DNA of 64,000 bases from Nocardia amikacinitolerans NBRC 108937 (GCF_001612615.1 NZ_BDAU01000028.1:156792-220791); one strand, 5' to 3'; positions 36,396 to 44,541 are shown, counted from the first letter of the stretch. Made by a program: numbers and translations. Notes: a model not told the origin generated them from the letters alone.

Positions 36396-37919
36396 GTGCG
36401 AAGGCGCAGGACGATTCAGAAAGTGGCGCGGTCGTGGTTTCCACGCTCGGCGCTGGCGGCGCTGCTGCTCACCACGGCGGCGTGCGCGGACGACGAACCG
36501 CTCGTCGCACCGGCTCCGACCTTGGAACCGTTCCTCCGCCAGACCCTCACCTGGGAGTCGTGCGAGAACTATCCCGGCGGCGCGGGTCTTTCCGCAGAGG
36601 GCATCGAATGCGCGCGGGTGACGGTTCCACTGGACTACGCCGACCCCGGGGGCGAGACCGCCCGCATCGCCATCTCTCGGCTGCGGGCGCGCGGCGAGCG
36701 TGTCGCCGCGATCCTCACCAACCCGGGCGGCCCTGGCGGGCCCGGCCTCGGCATGCCGAGGATGCTGGCGAAATCGCCGCTGGCCGAACGCTTCGATGTG
36801 ATCGGCATGGATGTGCGCGGCCTCGGCGCCTCGACGCCGCTGGTGCGCTGCCCGTCCGCGGAGGAGACGCGGACGGAGCGGTTGCTCCTCGCGGTCGGCC
36901 ATACGGTCGGCGAGGTCGACCAGCTGGAGGAGGAGGTGGAGGACTACGCGGTCTCGTGCGCCGCCGGTTCGGGAACGAAGCTGCTCTCGCACGTCGGAAC
37001 CGTCGATGTGGCCAGGGATCTCGATGTGATCAGGACGGTGCTCGGCGAGCAGAAGCTGACGTACTTCGGTGGTTCCTACGGCACCCGCATCGGTTCCACC
37101 TTCGCCGAGATGTTCCCGGACCGGGTCAGGGCGATGGTGCTGGACGGCCCCCTCGATCCGGCGTCCAACATGAGTGATCCGGTGGTCGACGCCGCCGCGT
37201 TCCAACGGGCATTCGAGGCCTACGCGGCGGACTGCGCGACGGCACCCGACTGCCCGCTCGGCACCGACCCACGGCAGGCCACCGAGGTCTACCGGAAGCT
37301 GACTCTGCCACTGATCGAGCACCCCGCGCCCACCACGGACCAGCGCGGAGTGGACTTCGTCGACGCGGTCGAAGCGGTGATCGCCTCGATGTACAGCCCG
37401 AAACTCTGGCCGGACCTCACCGCGGCCCTCGCCGAGCTGAGCCGGGGCCGCGGCGACGCGCTCCAGGCGATCACCTCCGGCCATTCCGAGTCCGTCGGAA
37501 TGGGCGTGCACCTGGCGGTGAACTGCCTCGAGGAGGTCAGGGTCACCGACCGGGCGCAAGTAACCCAGTGGGAGCGCCGAATTCGCGAGGTCGCTCCCAT
37601 CTTCGACAGCGGACTTCCGGTCACCGAGTCGCCCTTGGACGTCTGCGCGTTCTGGCCGGTGCCGCCGAATTGGCAGCCGCATCCGCCGGTGATCACCGGC
37701 CTGCCGAAAGTGGTGGTCGTGGCGGCCACCGGTGATCCGGCGACGCCGTACGAGCGCGGCGTGCGGCTGGCCGAGGCCCTCGACGCGTCACTGATCACCT
37801 ACGAGGCAACCCAGCACGGCGTCGCGTTCAAGGGCGTGCGCTGCGTGGACGAGCCGGTCATGAAGTACCTGATCGAACTCGTTCCACCGCCGGACACCCG
37901 CTGCGCACTACAGCGATAG
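36396..37919 (+). CDS. Lipoprotein alpha/beta-hydrolase, TAP-like peptidase (2)
   Basis: 507 residues from a GTG with GGGGGAAGG upstream. Lipobox LLTTAAC gives Cys30. It is a clear paralogue of the preceding protein: TNPGGPGGPGLGMP, Ser227 in YFGGSYGTRIGS, and C-terminal YEATQHGVAFKG. Cysteines around CVDEPV and CEN/ECAR are shared, suggesting common disulfides. As in M. tuberculosis Rv2223c-Rv2224c the two are tandem, but here they are in a different neighbourhood. Substrates may have diverged, as the central region differs most. Confidence 0.85.
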   Translation: MRRRRTIQKVARSWFPRSALAALLLTTAACADDEPLVAPAPTLEPFLRQTLTWESCENYPGGAGLSAEGIECARVTVPLDYADPGGETARIAISRLRARGERVAAILTNPGGPGGPGLGMPRMLAKSPLAERFDVIGMDVRGLGASTPLVRCPSAEETRTERLLLAVGHTVGEVDQLEEEVEDYAVSCAAGSGTKLLSHVGTVDVARDLDVIRTVLGEQKLTYFGGSYGTRIGSTFAEMFPDRVRAMVLDGPLDPASNMSDPVVDAAAFQRAFEAYAADCATAPDCPLGTDPRQATEVYRKLTLPLIEHPAPTTDQRGVDFVDAVEAVIASMYSPKLWPDLTAALAELSRGRGDALQAITSGHSESVGMGVHLAVNCLEEVRVTDRAQVTQWERRIREVAPIFDSGLPVTESPLDVCAFWPVPPNWQPHPPVITGLPKVVVVAATGDPATPYERGVRLAEALDASLITYEATQHGVAFKGVRCVDEPVMKYLIELVPPPDTRCALQR

Positions 37920-37958
37920 ACGGCGGGTCGGGCCTCCGCCTTCGCCACGCCTGGGACT

Positions 37959-37988
37959 GTCGACGGTAGTGCCCCTCTAACCGTCGAC
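37959..37988. terminator. Hairpin shared by convergent genes
   Basis: A perfect 9-bp stem GTCGACGGT/ACCGTCGAC (37959-37967 with 37980-37988) and a 12-base loop. It overlaps the last codons of the minus-strand antitoxin gene and follows the lipoprotein gene on the plus strand. Confidence 0.6.
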
Positions 37989-38180
37989 GGTGACGACCTC
38001 CGGCGCGGGTAGCGCGCACAGCACACCCGAGGCCAGCTTCTCGAGGTGATGGAGTTGCCGCTCGTGCACCACGATTCGGCGCAACGCCTCGTTGACGGTG
38101 GCGTTGCTGTTGGACGTGCCCATGATCGCGGCGGCGGCGGCCAACAGCTTCTGGTCGAGATCGATCCGCACGGTATGCAT
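37977..38180 (-). CDS. Orphan VapB-type antitoxin
   Basis: 67 residues from an ATG at 38180 with GGAGGA upstream. It begins MHTVRIDLDQKLLAAAAAIMG, then ATVNEALRRIVVHER, the ribbon-helix-helix pattern of VapB antitoxins. No PIN-domain toxin follows: only 57 bases separate its stop from the convergent lipoprotein gene. It may be a remnant of a vapBC pair that lost its toxin, or a free regulator or anti-addiction protein. Confidence 0.75.
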   Translation of the reverse strand: MHTVRIDLDQKLLAAAAAIMGTSNSNATVNEALRRIVVHERQLHHLEKLASGVLCALPAPEVVTVDG

Positions 38181-38265
38181 GCGTCCTCCTTCGTACTTTC
38201 GCCATCTTGCGCCATCAGCCCCGCTCATGTCCGGCAAATCGCGTACACGCGTCGGGATACCTGTC

Positions 38266-38293
38266 TTGACTTAATACCCTACGGGGGTATAGT
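38266..38293 (+). promoter_or_regulatory. Copper-type promoter with TACCC-N5-GGGTA operator
   Basis: TTGACT (38266-38271), a 16-base spacer and TATAGT (38288-38293) form a near-consensus promoter. The spacer and -10 are covered by TACCC (38275-38279), TACGG, GGGTA (38285-38289), a layout like CsoR/RicR copper-repressor boxes. The ATG at 38301 is seven bases after the -10, so the message is likely leaderless. Confidence 0.7.
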
Positions 38294-38300
38294 GCGAAGT

Positions 38301-38999
38301 ATGGAACACCGCCACGGAGCCCACGGGGCACAGCACGGACACTCCGGGCACGCAGGCCATTCCGCACCGGCCGCGAGTGAAATGCACGCGGCCGACCAGC
38401 ACGCCGGGCACCGAACCGACAGTGCCGACACGCACCGCGGTCACGGCGCCGACGCGCACCGAAGCCCGAGTGCCGCCGCACATCAAACCGTCAGCACCGA
38501 CGCACACCGAACCCACGGCACCACCGATCACTCCGCACACACCGGGCATCACCCCGCCGCCACCTGGAAGATGGCCGCGACCGCCACCCTGCACTGCCTC
38601 ACCGGCTGCGCCATCGGCGAGGTGCTCGGCCTGGTCATCGGTACCGCGCTGGGCTGGAGCACGCTGCCGACGATGGTCCTCGCCATCGTGCTGGCGTTCG
38701 TCTTCGGCTACGCGCTGACCATCCGCGGCGTGATGAAGGCGGGCGTCGCGTTCGGCGCCGCGCTGTCCGTCGCGTTCGCCGCCGATACGCTCTCGATCAC
38801 GGTCATGGAGATCACCGACAACGCGGTGCTGCTCGCGGTGCCCGGCGCCATGCACGCCGGACTCACCGACGCCCTGTTCTGGGGTGCGCTCGCCTTCGCT
38901 TTCGCCGTCGCCTTCGTGGTCACCACGCCGGTGAACAAGTGGCTGATCGGCCGCGGCAAGGGCCACGCCGTGGTGCACGCGTATCACGGCGGTCACTGA
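38301..38999 (+). CDS. His-rich membrane protein, DUF4396-like
   Basis: 232 residues. Residues 1-85 hold about 25 histidines in HG, AH and GH pairs, a likely metal-binding segment. The remainder is a membrane domain of four or five helices starting ATLHCLTGCAIGEVLGLVIGTALGW, including a Cys pair in HCLTGC and MHAGLTDALFWGALAFAFAVAFVV. The domain resembles DUF4396. The copper-box promoter immediately upstream suggests copper-induced expression and a role in copper transport, storage or sensing. No csoR or copper ATPase gene lies nearby. Confidence 0.75.
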   Translation: MEHRHGAHGAQHGHSGHAGHSAPAASEMHAADQHAGHRTDSADTHRGHGADAHRSPSAAAHQTVSTDAHRTHGTTDHSAHTGHHPAATWKMAATATLHCLTGCAIGEVLGLVIGTALGWSTLPTMVLAIVLAFVFGYALTIRGVMKAGVAFGAALSVAFAADTLSITVMEITDNAVLLAVPGAMHAGLTDALFWGALAFAFAVAFVVTTPVNKWLIGRGKGHAVVHAYHGGH

Positions 39000-39054
39000 A
39001 TCGCCGCTGTCACCGTTTCCATCCGCGAGACCGGCAATCGACGGAATCGGCCCG

Positions 39055-39081
39055 GCCAGCTAGGCAGTGTGTACAGCTGGC
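39055..39081 (+). terminator. Possible terminator after the His-rich protein gene
   Basis: A 7-bp perfect stem GCCAGCT/AGCTGGC (39055-39061 with 39075-39081), partly extendable, followed by a CTTTC run. Moderate strength. Confidence 0.4.
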
Positions 39082-39126
39082 TGGGCTTTCGTTGTCGGAA
39101 CGGTCAGGCGGTGCTTGCATCGAGGT

Positions 39127-40038
39127 ATGTTCACCGAGGCTCAGCTGTACTCGCCGGTCACCCGCAGCGGCGACGGCGACGTGACGGTGCATTTGAGCGA
39201 TGAGCACCCCGGCGTGCACGACCCCGAGTACCGAGCGCGCCGCAACGCCATCGCCGCTCTCGCGCTGGCCTACAAGCCGGGCGAACCCGTACCCGAGATC
39301 GATTACACCGAGGAAGAACAGCAGGTCTGGCGGATCGTCTCCGCCGAACTGGCCCGCAAACACCGCACGTACGCGTGCGGGGAGGTACTGGCCGCCGCGT
39401 CCCGGCTCGGTCTACCCGGCGACCACATCCCGCAACTCGACGAGGTGACGGCGGCACTCGCCCCGCTCACCGGCTTCCGCTACGTCCCCGCCGCCGGGCT
39501 GGTGCCGTTGCGCGAGTTCTTCGGCTCCTTCGCGGACCGGGTGTTCCACTCGACGCAGTACATCCGGCATCACTCCGCCCCGCTCTACACGCCCGAGCCG
39601 GACGCCATCCACGAGATCATCGGCCACGCCAACCAGATCGCCAGCCCCCGCTTCGCCGCCATCTACGAAACCGTCGGCGCGGCGGTCGCCAGACTGACCA
39701 CCCAGACGGCGCTGAAATTCCTCGCCGATGTGTTCTGGTTCTCGATGGAGTTCGGCGTCGTCCGCGAGCACGGCGAAATCCGCTGCTACGGAGCCGGACT
39801 GCTGTCCTCCTACGGCGAGCTGGACGAGTTCCGGCGGGCCGAGCTGCGGCCGCTCGACGTGGTCGCCATGGGAACCGCGGCCTACGACATCACCCACTAC
39901 CAGCCGATTCTGTACTGCGCCGAGTCGGTTTCCGAGATCGAGGACGTGATCGGCGGCTTCTTCGCCGAGATGGACGACGACACTCCCCTGCGCGCCTTGC
40001 GCGACCAGAAACGCCCCTCGGTGGCCGAGGCGAGCTGA
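39127..40038 (+). CDS. phhA: Phenylalanine 4-monooxygenase
   Basis: 303 residues from an ATG at 39127; an in-frame upstream start at 39067 has no family sequence. Pterin-dependent aromatic amino acid hydroxylase fold: iron ligands His162 and His167 in PDAIHEIIGHANQ and Glu208 in FWFSMEFG, plus YIRHHSAPLYTPEPD. It converts phenylalanine to tyrosine with tetrahydrobiopterin. It has no regulatory ACT domain, as usual for bacterial enzymes. No pterin dehydratase (phhB) or tyrosine-degradation gene is adjacent, so it stands alone. Convergent with the TetR gene. Confidence 0.92.
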   Translation: MFTEAQLYSPVTRSGDGDVTVHLSDEHPGVHDPEYRARRNAIAALALAYKPGEPVPEIDYTEEEQQVWRIVSAELARKHRTYACGEVLAAASRLGLPGDHIPQLDEVTAALAPLTGFRYVPAAGLVPLREFFGSFADRVFHSTQYIRHHSAPLYTPEPDAIHEIIGHANQIASPRFAAIYETVGAAVARLTTQTALKFLADVFWFSMEFGVVREHGEIRCYGAGLLSSYGELDEFRRAELRPLDVVAMGTAAYDITHYQPILYCAESVSEIEDVIGGFFAEMDDDTPLRALRDQKRPSVAEAS

Positions 40039-40043
40039 GGCGG

Positions 40044-40673
40044 TCAATCGACGGAAGGGTCGAGCGGCAGACCGGCGTCGAGGAAGTCCATCGCGCGGCC
40101 GAGGTTGTCCGCGTTCACCGGCGCGCGCAGCGAGATGGCGAGGCCCGCTCCGGCGATCGCACCGGCCGCCACGCGGACCTCGAAGTCGTCGGCGGGGCGG
40201 TCGAGGTATTCGGCGAGCAGCTCGGCGATCATCTCGATGCCGCGCTCGAGCTCGATGCCGATCGCCGCGCGCAGTTCCGGCACGTGGTAGAGCAGGGCTT
40301 GGCGCTCCTGCTCGAATGCCAGTTCCTCGGGGGTCAGGGTGGCGAACGCCGTGTCCATCGCTTGGCGGAAGGCGAGAATCGGGGAAAGCCCACGCGGCTG
40401 GCGGCGGATCTCCTCGATCAGCACCGGATCCAGGTCGTCGGCGATGACCAGCTGCTCCTTGGTCGGAAAGTAGCGGAAGAAGGTGCTCGGGGAGACGTCG
40501 GCCGCCGCGGCGATCTGCTCGATCGTGGTCTCCCCGTAGCCCTGCTCGCGGAAGAGCCGGAACGCCTCGGTGCGAATCGTCCGGCGGGTCCGCTCCTTCT
40601 TCCGCTCCCGCAACCCCGGCGCCGCGACACCCTCACCCGTTGACTCAACCGACATGCGTCGATTCTGACTCAT
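40044..40673 (-). CDS. TetR-family regulator of the MFS exporter
   Basis: 209 residues from the ATG at 40673; an ATG six codons in (40655) is an alternative. The helix-turn-helix is RERKKERTRRTIRTEAFRLF and TTIEQIAAAADVSPSTFFRYFPTKEQLV (about residues 21-70). The C-terminus is of the AcrR/MftR-like type with helical FRQAMDTAFATLTPEELAFEQER. The start overlaps the end of the MFS gene by up to 29 bases, so both are on one transcript. It likely binds the inverted repeat at 42193-42218 and derepresses on ligand. Confidence 0.88.
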   Translation of the reverse strand: MSQNRRMSVESTGEGVAAPGLRERKKERTRRTIRTEAFRLFREQGYGETTIEQIAAAADVSPSTFFRYFPTKEQLVIADDLDPVLIEEIRRQPRGLSPILAFRQAMDTAFATLTPEELAFEQERQALLYHVPELRAAIGIELERGIEMIAELLAEYLDRPADDFEVRVAAGAIAGAGLAISLRAPVNADNLGRAMDFLDAGLPLDPSVD

Positions 40674-42174
40674 CGCGCGCCGCCGCGGCGGCAGGTGCGT
40701 CGACCGGCTCCGGCGCGCGGCCCGGCAGCACCCACAGCGCCAGCGGCACCGACACCGCGCACAGGGCGGCGCAGACCCACAGCATCAGGCTCATCCCGCC
40801 GACGAAAGCCGACTGGACCTGGGCCAGCGCGTCGGCGCTTCCGCTCGCCTTCGCCGCGGCCGCCCCTGCGCTCACGCCGTCGTCGTAGGGCGCGACGTTC
40901 AGCGCACCGAGTTCGGCGCGATACCTGGTGACGAGCACGGTGCCGAGCAGCGCGACGCCGATGGTGCCCGCCGCCTGCCGCAGCGCCTGCATCAGCGCGG
41001 ACCCGACGCCGCTGCGCGCGACGTCCAGATCGTCCATGGCGACCGACATCGCGACCGGCATGCCCATGCCCATACCGACGCCGACCAGCGTGATCCAGCA
41101 CGCGGTGAACCAGTAGGCGCTGTCCACGTCCGTCAGCGCGCCCATGCCGAGGCCGATGCCGAGCAGCACGAAACCGGCCGTGATCGCCACGCGCGCACCG
41201 GCTTTCGGGAGCAGCCGGTCCCCAAGCCGCGCACCGACCACCACGCCGCCGATCATCGGAAGCAGCCGAAGTCCGCTGCCGAGCGCGTCGGCGCCGAGCA
41301 CCTCCTGGTAGTACTGCGGCACGGTGAAGAACATGCCGAACATCGCGAAAGTGATCAGCACGGCGAACACCGATCCCCAGCGGAAACCCTTGGCGCGGAA
41401 CAGCTCCAGGTCGATCAGCGGGTTCCGTGCGCGACGCTGCCATAGCAGGAACGCCGCAACGGCGAGCACGCCGCAGGCGAACAGCATCCAGGCGACGGCG
41501 TCGCCCCAGCCTTCTTCGCCGAAGCGGATGAAACCGTAAGTGACACCGAGCATGCCGAGCATCGACAGCAGTACGCCGGGCAGATCGATCGGATGCTGTC
41601 GCGGATTACGCGATTCCGGCACCAGCGCGGCCACCGCCGCCGCGGCGACCACCACCATCGGCACGTTGATCAGGAAGACCGAACCCCACCAGAAGTTGTC
41701 GACCAGCCAGCCGCCGAGCACCGGCCCCAGAGGCAGACCGAGCGAGGTCGCGGTGACCCAGATCGACATGGCGCGGGCCCGTTCCCGCTGCTCGGGAAAC
41801 AGCACGGGAAGCACGGCCATGGACAGCGGCACCATGACCGCCGCGGCGATGCCGAGCACCACCCGCGCCGCGATCAGCTGCCCCGAGGTCTCCGCGAAGG
41901 CGCAGGCGAGCGAGGCCAGACCGAACAAGACCAGCGCCGCGAGCAGGAGCTTCTTGCGCCCGTAGCGGTCGCCGAGCGCTCCCGCGGGCAGCATGAACGC
42001 CGCGAGCGCCAGCGTATAGGCGGAGCTGAACCATTGCAGCGCACCGGTGTTCGCGTGCAGATCGACGGCGAGGGTGGGCAGCGCGACGGTCAGGACGGTC
42101 ATATCGAGACCGATGGTCAGCATGGCGAGAGCCAGCGCGCCGAGCGCGAGCCACCGTCGGGTATCCGCGTTCAT
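40645..42174 (-). CDS. MFS drug exporter, DHA2 (EmrB/QacA) family
   Basis: 509 residues with 14 predicted helices. Signatures include WFSSAYTLALAAFMLPAGALGDRYGRKKLLL (motif A: GDRYGRKK) in the first half and LGLPLGPVLGGWL (motif C). It probably exports hydrophobic drugs or toxic lipids with proton antiport. Its own TetR is encoded directly downstream. The ATG at 42174 lies just inside a promoter whose -10 is covered by an inverted repeat. Confidence 0.88.
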   Translation of the reverse strand: MNADTRRWLALGALALAMLTIGLDMTVLTVALPTLAVDLHANTGALQWFSSAYTLALAAFMLPAGALGDRYGRKKLLLAALVLFGLASLACAFAETSGQLIAARVVLGIAAAVMVPLSMAVLPVLFPEQRERARAMSIWVTATSLGLPLGPVLGGWLVDNFWWGSVFLINVPMVVVAAAAVAALVPESRNPRQHPIDLPGVLLSMLGMLGVTYGFIRFGEEGWGDAVAWMLFACGVLAVAAFLLWQRRARNPLIDLELFRAKGFRWGSVFAVLITFAMFGMFFTVPQYYQEVLGADALGSGLRLLPMIGGVVVGARLGDRLLPKAGARVAITAGFVLLGIGLGMGALTDVDSAYWFTACWITLVGVGMGMGMPVAMSVAMDDLDVARSGVGSALMQALRQAAGTIGVALLGTVLVTRYRAELGALNVAPYDDGVSAGAAAAKASGSADALAQVQSAFVGGMSLMLWVCAALCAVSVPLALWVLPGRAPEPVDAPAAAAARDESESTHVG

Positions 42175-42192
42175 GATCTCTCCCAGAAATGC

Positions 42193-42239
42193 GAGTTACT
42201 ACTTTTTGATAGTAGCTCTCATTTCATGGTTACTGTCAA
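42193..42239 (-). promoter_or_regulatory. MFS/TetR promoter with imperfect inverted-repeat operator
   Basis: On the minus strand TTGACA (42239-42234) is followed by GCTACT or TACTAT (within 42216-42209). The arms GAGTTACTAC (42193-42202) and ATAGTAGCTC (42209-42218) match at 8 of 10 positions, with a six-base spacer. The operator covers the -10. Confidence 0.65.
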
Positions 42240-42295
42240 TACATGGCCCCAGGTGTACCTGCGCTGTCACCGACGCCATGGCCTCCTACGTCGTG

Positions 42296-42324
42296 CCGGG
42301 TGACGTAGATTCGTCAGTCATGAC
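42296..42324 (-). pseudogene. Serine integrase 5' fragment, left junction
   Basis: 29 bases identical to 45806-45834, where they encode SVMTDESTSPG of a serine recombinase N-terminus. The match continues a few codons (ARL) with synonymous changes to about 42336, then breaks at CGCGCC, which is shared with the adjoining xth-derived segment. Nothing else of the integrase remains here. Confidence 0.7.
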
Positions 42325-42330
42325 GGATAG

Positions 42331-42609
42331 TCGCGCCAAGCAGGCCGTCGTGGAGCGGGCCGCCTACGATCAGCGCTGGTCCGACCACGCGCCGGTGACG
42401 GTGCAGTACCGATGAACAGCAAGGTGATTCGGGCGCTCGGAGCGTTCGGCGCCGTGGCGGTGGTGTTGCTGGTCGCGGTGCTCGCGCTGCGCGGCGGCTC
42501 CGACACCGACCGCACCGCTTCGGCCACCGCGACGACCCATGCCATCACCACGTCCACGAACAGCCCCGTGCGCTCGCCCGCCACCCCGCCCGCCGCGGCG
42601 ACCGACCCG
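42331..42609 (+). pseudogene. Copied xth 3' end plus ribonuclease 5' end, left junction
   Basis: This piece encodes the last 20 or so residues of exonuclease III (ending DHAPVTVQYR), the ATGA overlap and the first 66 or so residues of the membrane-anchored ribonuclease (MNSKVIRALG at 42412). It is nearly identical to the intact operon on the other strand at 55970-56260. One codon of an Ala pair is missing. The ribonuclease frame stays open to 42708 but loses homology after the ATDP segment, so the catalytic domain is absent. Reading: a truncated duplication, not a working gene. Confidence 0.8.
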
Positions 42610-42635
42610 CTGACCGGCACAGACTCTCTACTCAG

Positions 42636-43478
42636 TCACGGTCGGGCTGCGCGGCTGCCCAGCGCCTTACGGATCAGCTCTCGCGCTGCTGCCCCGGTCA
42701 CGGACTGACCGGCCAGCACATCGAACGTCCGGTGATACACCTTGATCTCTCGCGGCTGTGTGATGTTCAGTTCTGCGGTTATCCCCTCAACAAGAACCAT
42801 TTTGTTGTCAAACATCAGAAAACTGGTTGTGGCAGTCTCGAACGGTGCCATGAACGGGATGATTCCGAGTGTCACGCGAGGCATTCCCTGAACCGCTAAC
42901 AACCTGTCCAGTTGTCCGATCATGGTCTGTTCGTCCCCGACCGTGGTGTACAACGCTTGTTCACCGATGACGAAATGGAACAGGTGATCTCGTCGGTAGA
43001 GGACCTGTTGACGCTCCATCCGCTTGGACACGCCTTCGTCCAAGTCGTCTGGTATCTGCTGGAACTCGATAACCTTCCGCAGAATGCCAGTAGCATAGTC
43101 GGCTGTTTGGAGCAGACCGGGAATAAGGACCGGTTCAAACCATCGAAGTATCCTGGCCTCGGATTCCCACTTGATAGAAGCTTGCTGCCGCCGTTTGGTG
43201 CCGGTACCGAGAATCTTCCGCCATTCGAGGTACGCGGTATCTATGTTCTTCCGAGTAGCGAGCAGGTCCGCTAACTCGTCCTCGGCGTCGCAGTCTCGGC
43301 AGTATGCGTGTATATCGTCAAGTGACGGCTTGATTTTGCCGTATTCGATCTTGGAGACCTTGCTAGCATCCCAGCCGTTACGGCGTGCCAGTTCAGCGCC
43401 GGACAACCCAGCGGTAAAGCGAATCTCCCGAAGACGTGCCCCGAGAGATTCGCGCTGCTGATCAACAGAACCAGTCAC
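42636..43478 (-). CDS. XRE regulator with DUF5753 domain, cassette A
   Basis: 280 residues from a GTG at 43478 that overlaps the DUF6879 stop by four bases (GTGA). Residues 10-65 are an XRE helix-turn-helix: LGARLREIRFTAGLSGAELAR, then NGWDASKVSKIEYGKIKPS. The rest is the DUF5753 (Scr1/WhiJ-type) ligand or partner domain, with FEPVLIPGLLQTADYATGIL and PRVTLGIIPF. Such proteins control small adjacent partner proteins in Streptomyces development loci. The 3' end abuts the copied ribonuclease fragment. A paralogue is at 48823, and another truncated 3' end is at 46249. Confidence 0.88.
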   Translation of the reverse strand: MTGSVDQQRESLGARLREIRFTAGLSGAELARRNGWDASKVSKIEYGKIKPSLDDIHAYCRDCDAEDELADLLATRKNIDTAYLEWRKILGTGTKRRQQASIKWESEARILRWFEPVLIPGLLQTADYATGILRKVIEFQQIPDDLDEGVSKRMERQQVLYRRDHLFHFVIGEQALYTTVGDEQTMIGQLDRLLAVQGMPRVTLGIIPFMAPFETATTSFLMFDNKMVLVEGITAELNITQPREIKVYHRTFDVLAGQSVTGAAARELIRKALGSRAARP

Positions 43479-43984
43479 CGTGTGACGTACTCCGAATACG
43501 GGACAGCCAGAGACCAGAACCGTTCTTTCAACCGCCGACAGTAAGCGGCAATATGCGGGTCGGTAGTTACCGCCCCAGACCAACCTCCAGATTCCCCGAA
43601 TGCCGAGTAGATGACTTTCTCGTCATCGAACAACCAGAAATCGTCTGGTGGAACTTCCCCCGCCTCATGCCGTGGTAGATAACGGATGTCTTCCCCTGCT
43701 GTGGTGTTGAGTTCGGCCACTCGCATAGAGAACCGGGTGTAGTCGGTGTGGGGCACCGACACGATACGTACCCGCGTCACCGCTACGCCCCGGCTGGTCG
43801 TCTCCCGCACCAACTCTGTCCACGGTTGGAACCATCCGTAGTCGTCTGGCTCATCCGCAAGGAATCGCCGTAGCGGCTCGTGCTCGTTCGGCTCGGCGTA
43901 GGAGTCGAGCACTTCGAGGTGAAACGCTTCCCGCTTGCAGGTCCGAAGTAGATTCGGAAACCCTTCATCGGGCACCAGCAGCAC
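43475..43984 (-). CDS. DUF6879 family protein, cassette A
   Basis: 169 residues from a GTG at 43984 inside the previous gene, with GAAAGGAC upstream; the start is placed by analogy with the copy at 48305. Features: FPNLLRTCKREAFHLEVLDSY, then DYGWFQPWTELVRETTSRGV, RVRIVSVPHTDY, and the acidic-aromatic FWLFDDEKV. This is the pattern of DUF6879 proteins that accompany XRE/DUF5753 regulators in actinomycetes. Biochemical role unknown. Coupled to both neighbours by overlaps. Confidence 0.75.
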   Translation of the reverse strand: MLLVPDEGFPNLLRTCKREAFHLEVLDSYAEPNEHEPLRRFLADEPDDYGWFQPWTELVRETTSRGVAVTRVRIVSVPHTDYTRFSMRVAELNTTAGEDIRYLPRHEAGEVPPDDFWLFDDEKVIYSAFGESGGWSGAVTTDPHIAAYCRRLKERFWSLAVPYSEYVTR

Positions 43985-44294
43985 CGTAGAACGTCCTTTC
44001 ACGCTTCGGGACCTCGATAGCCGATTCGTCTTCGGCAAGGTCGAGCTGAGCCAGCGTCTCAGGCTCCGTCACTGGTCGGCCGGACAGGGTGAACGTGCCC
44101 CGGCCGGTATCGGTCATAGCCGACCCGATGAACGTATCCGGTTCAGCGAAACCCGTTAGCAAGTGCGGAATTTCGACCGTTTCGGGGTTGTCCGTTACCC
44201 AACCCTGAACCAGGTAACTCGCCTGATCAGTGGCGTACAACGACGGACACCCGTTGCTCGTGCTGCCACCTTTGCCAAGGAACCGTAACCGCAT
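43965..44294 (-). CDS. MRLRFLGKGG small protein, cassette A
   Basis: 109 residues from an ATG at 44294 with GGAGGAGGG upstream. The first 35 residues (MRLRFLGKGGSTSNGCPSLY, then YLVQGW) carry the motif FLGKGG...CPxLYATDxxSYLVQGW, and a second related half ends TLSGRPVTEPETLAQLDLAEDESAIEVPKRE. It occurs with DUF6879 and XRE/DUF5753 genes. Family function is unknown. It is the first gene of a three-gene operon and overlaps the next by 20 bases. Confidence 0.75.
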   Translation of the reverse strand: MRLRFLGKGGSTSNGCPSLYATDQASYLVQGWVTDNPETVEIPHLLTGFAEPDTFIGSAMTDTGRGTFTLSGRPVTEPETLAQLDLAEDESAIEVPKRERTFYGAAGAR

Positions 44295-44315
44295 GATGTG
44301 CCCTCCTCCGAGTCC

Positions 44316-44403
44316 GTGCACAATGCTGCACATGCCAGCTTGATAATCGCCCATTGATGCTGGTTCTGTACTGGCGAAATCGAATCTGTGCACGGTTATG
44401 CAC
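44316..44403. promoter_or_regulatory. Two GTGCA-N6-TGCAC inverted repeats, cassette A
   Basis: Exact copies of GTGCA-N6-TGCAC lie at 44316-44331 and 44388-44403 in the divergent control region. One is 22 bases from the MRLRFLGKGG start, the other nearer the plus-strand genes. They are the best candidates for the XRE regulator's operators. Cassette B lacks this sequence. Confidence 0.6.
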
Positions 44404-44454
44404 GATCCTGGCAGTCGCACTCTGCTGCTCCCTAGCGTCTCTGTGCAGGCACGC

Positions 44455-44509
44455 GGCACCGGGTGAGTTCCAGTCACAAGGTCATCGGTTCGGCTGTTTC
44501 CCCGGTGCC
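44455..44509 (+). other. Conserved hairpin-capable leader, cassette A
   Basis: GGCACCGGG (44455-44463) can pair with CCCGGTGCC (44501-44509) around a 37-base loop, 33 bases before a micro-gene. The whole stretch is strongly conserved in cassette B (47780-47832, other strand), more so than most coding parts, suggesting a structured RNA leader or an attenuator. Confidence 0.45.
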
Positions 44510-44541
44510 GGGTGTCTGTCAACGGGAACAGGAGGGACAGC

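Noticed and set aside
42412..42708. 98-codon frame starting MNSKVIRALG as a separate gene
   Set aside because: It is the copied 5' end of the ribonuclease gene; homology stops before the catalytic region.
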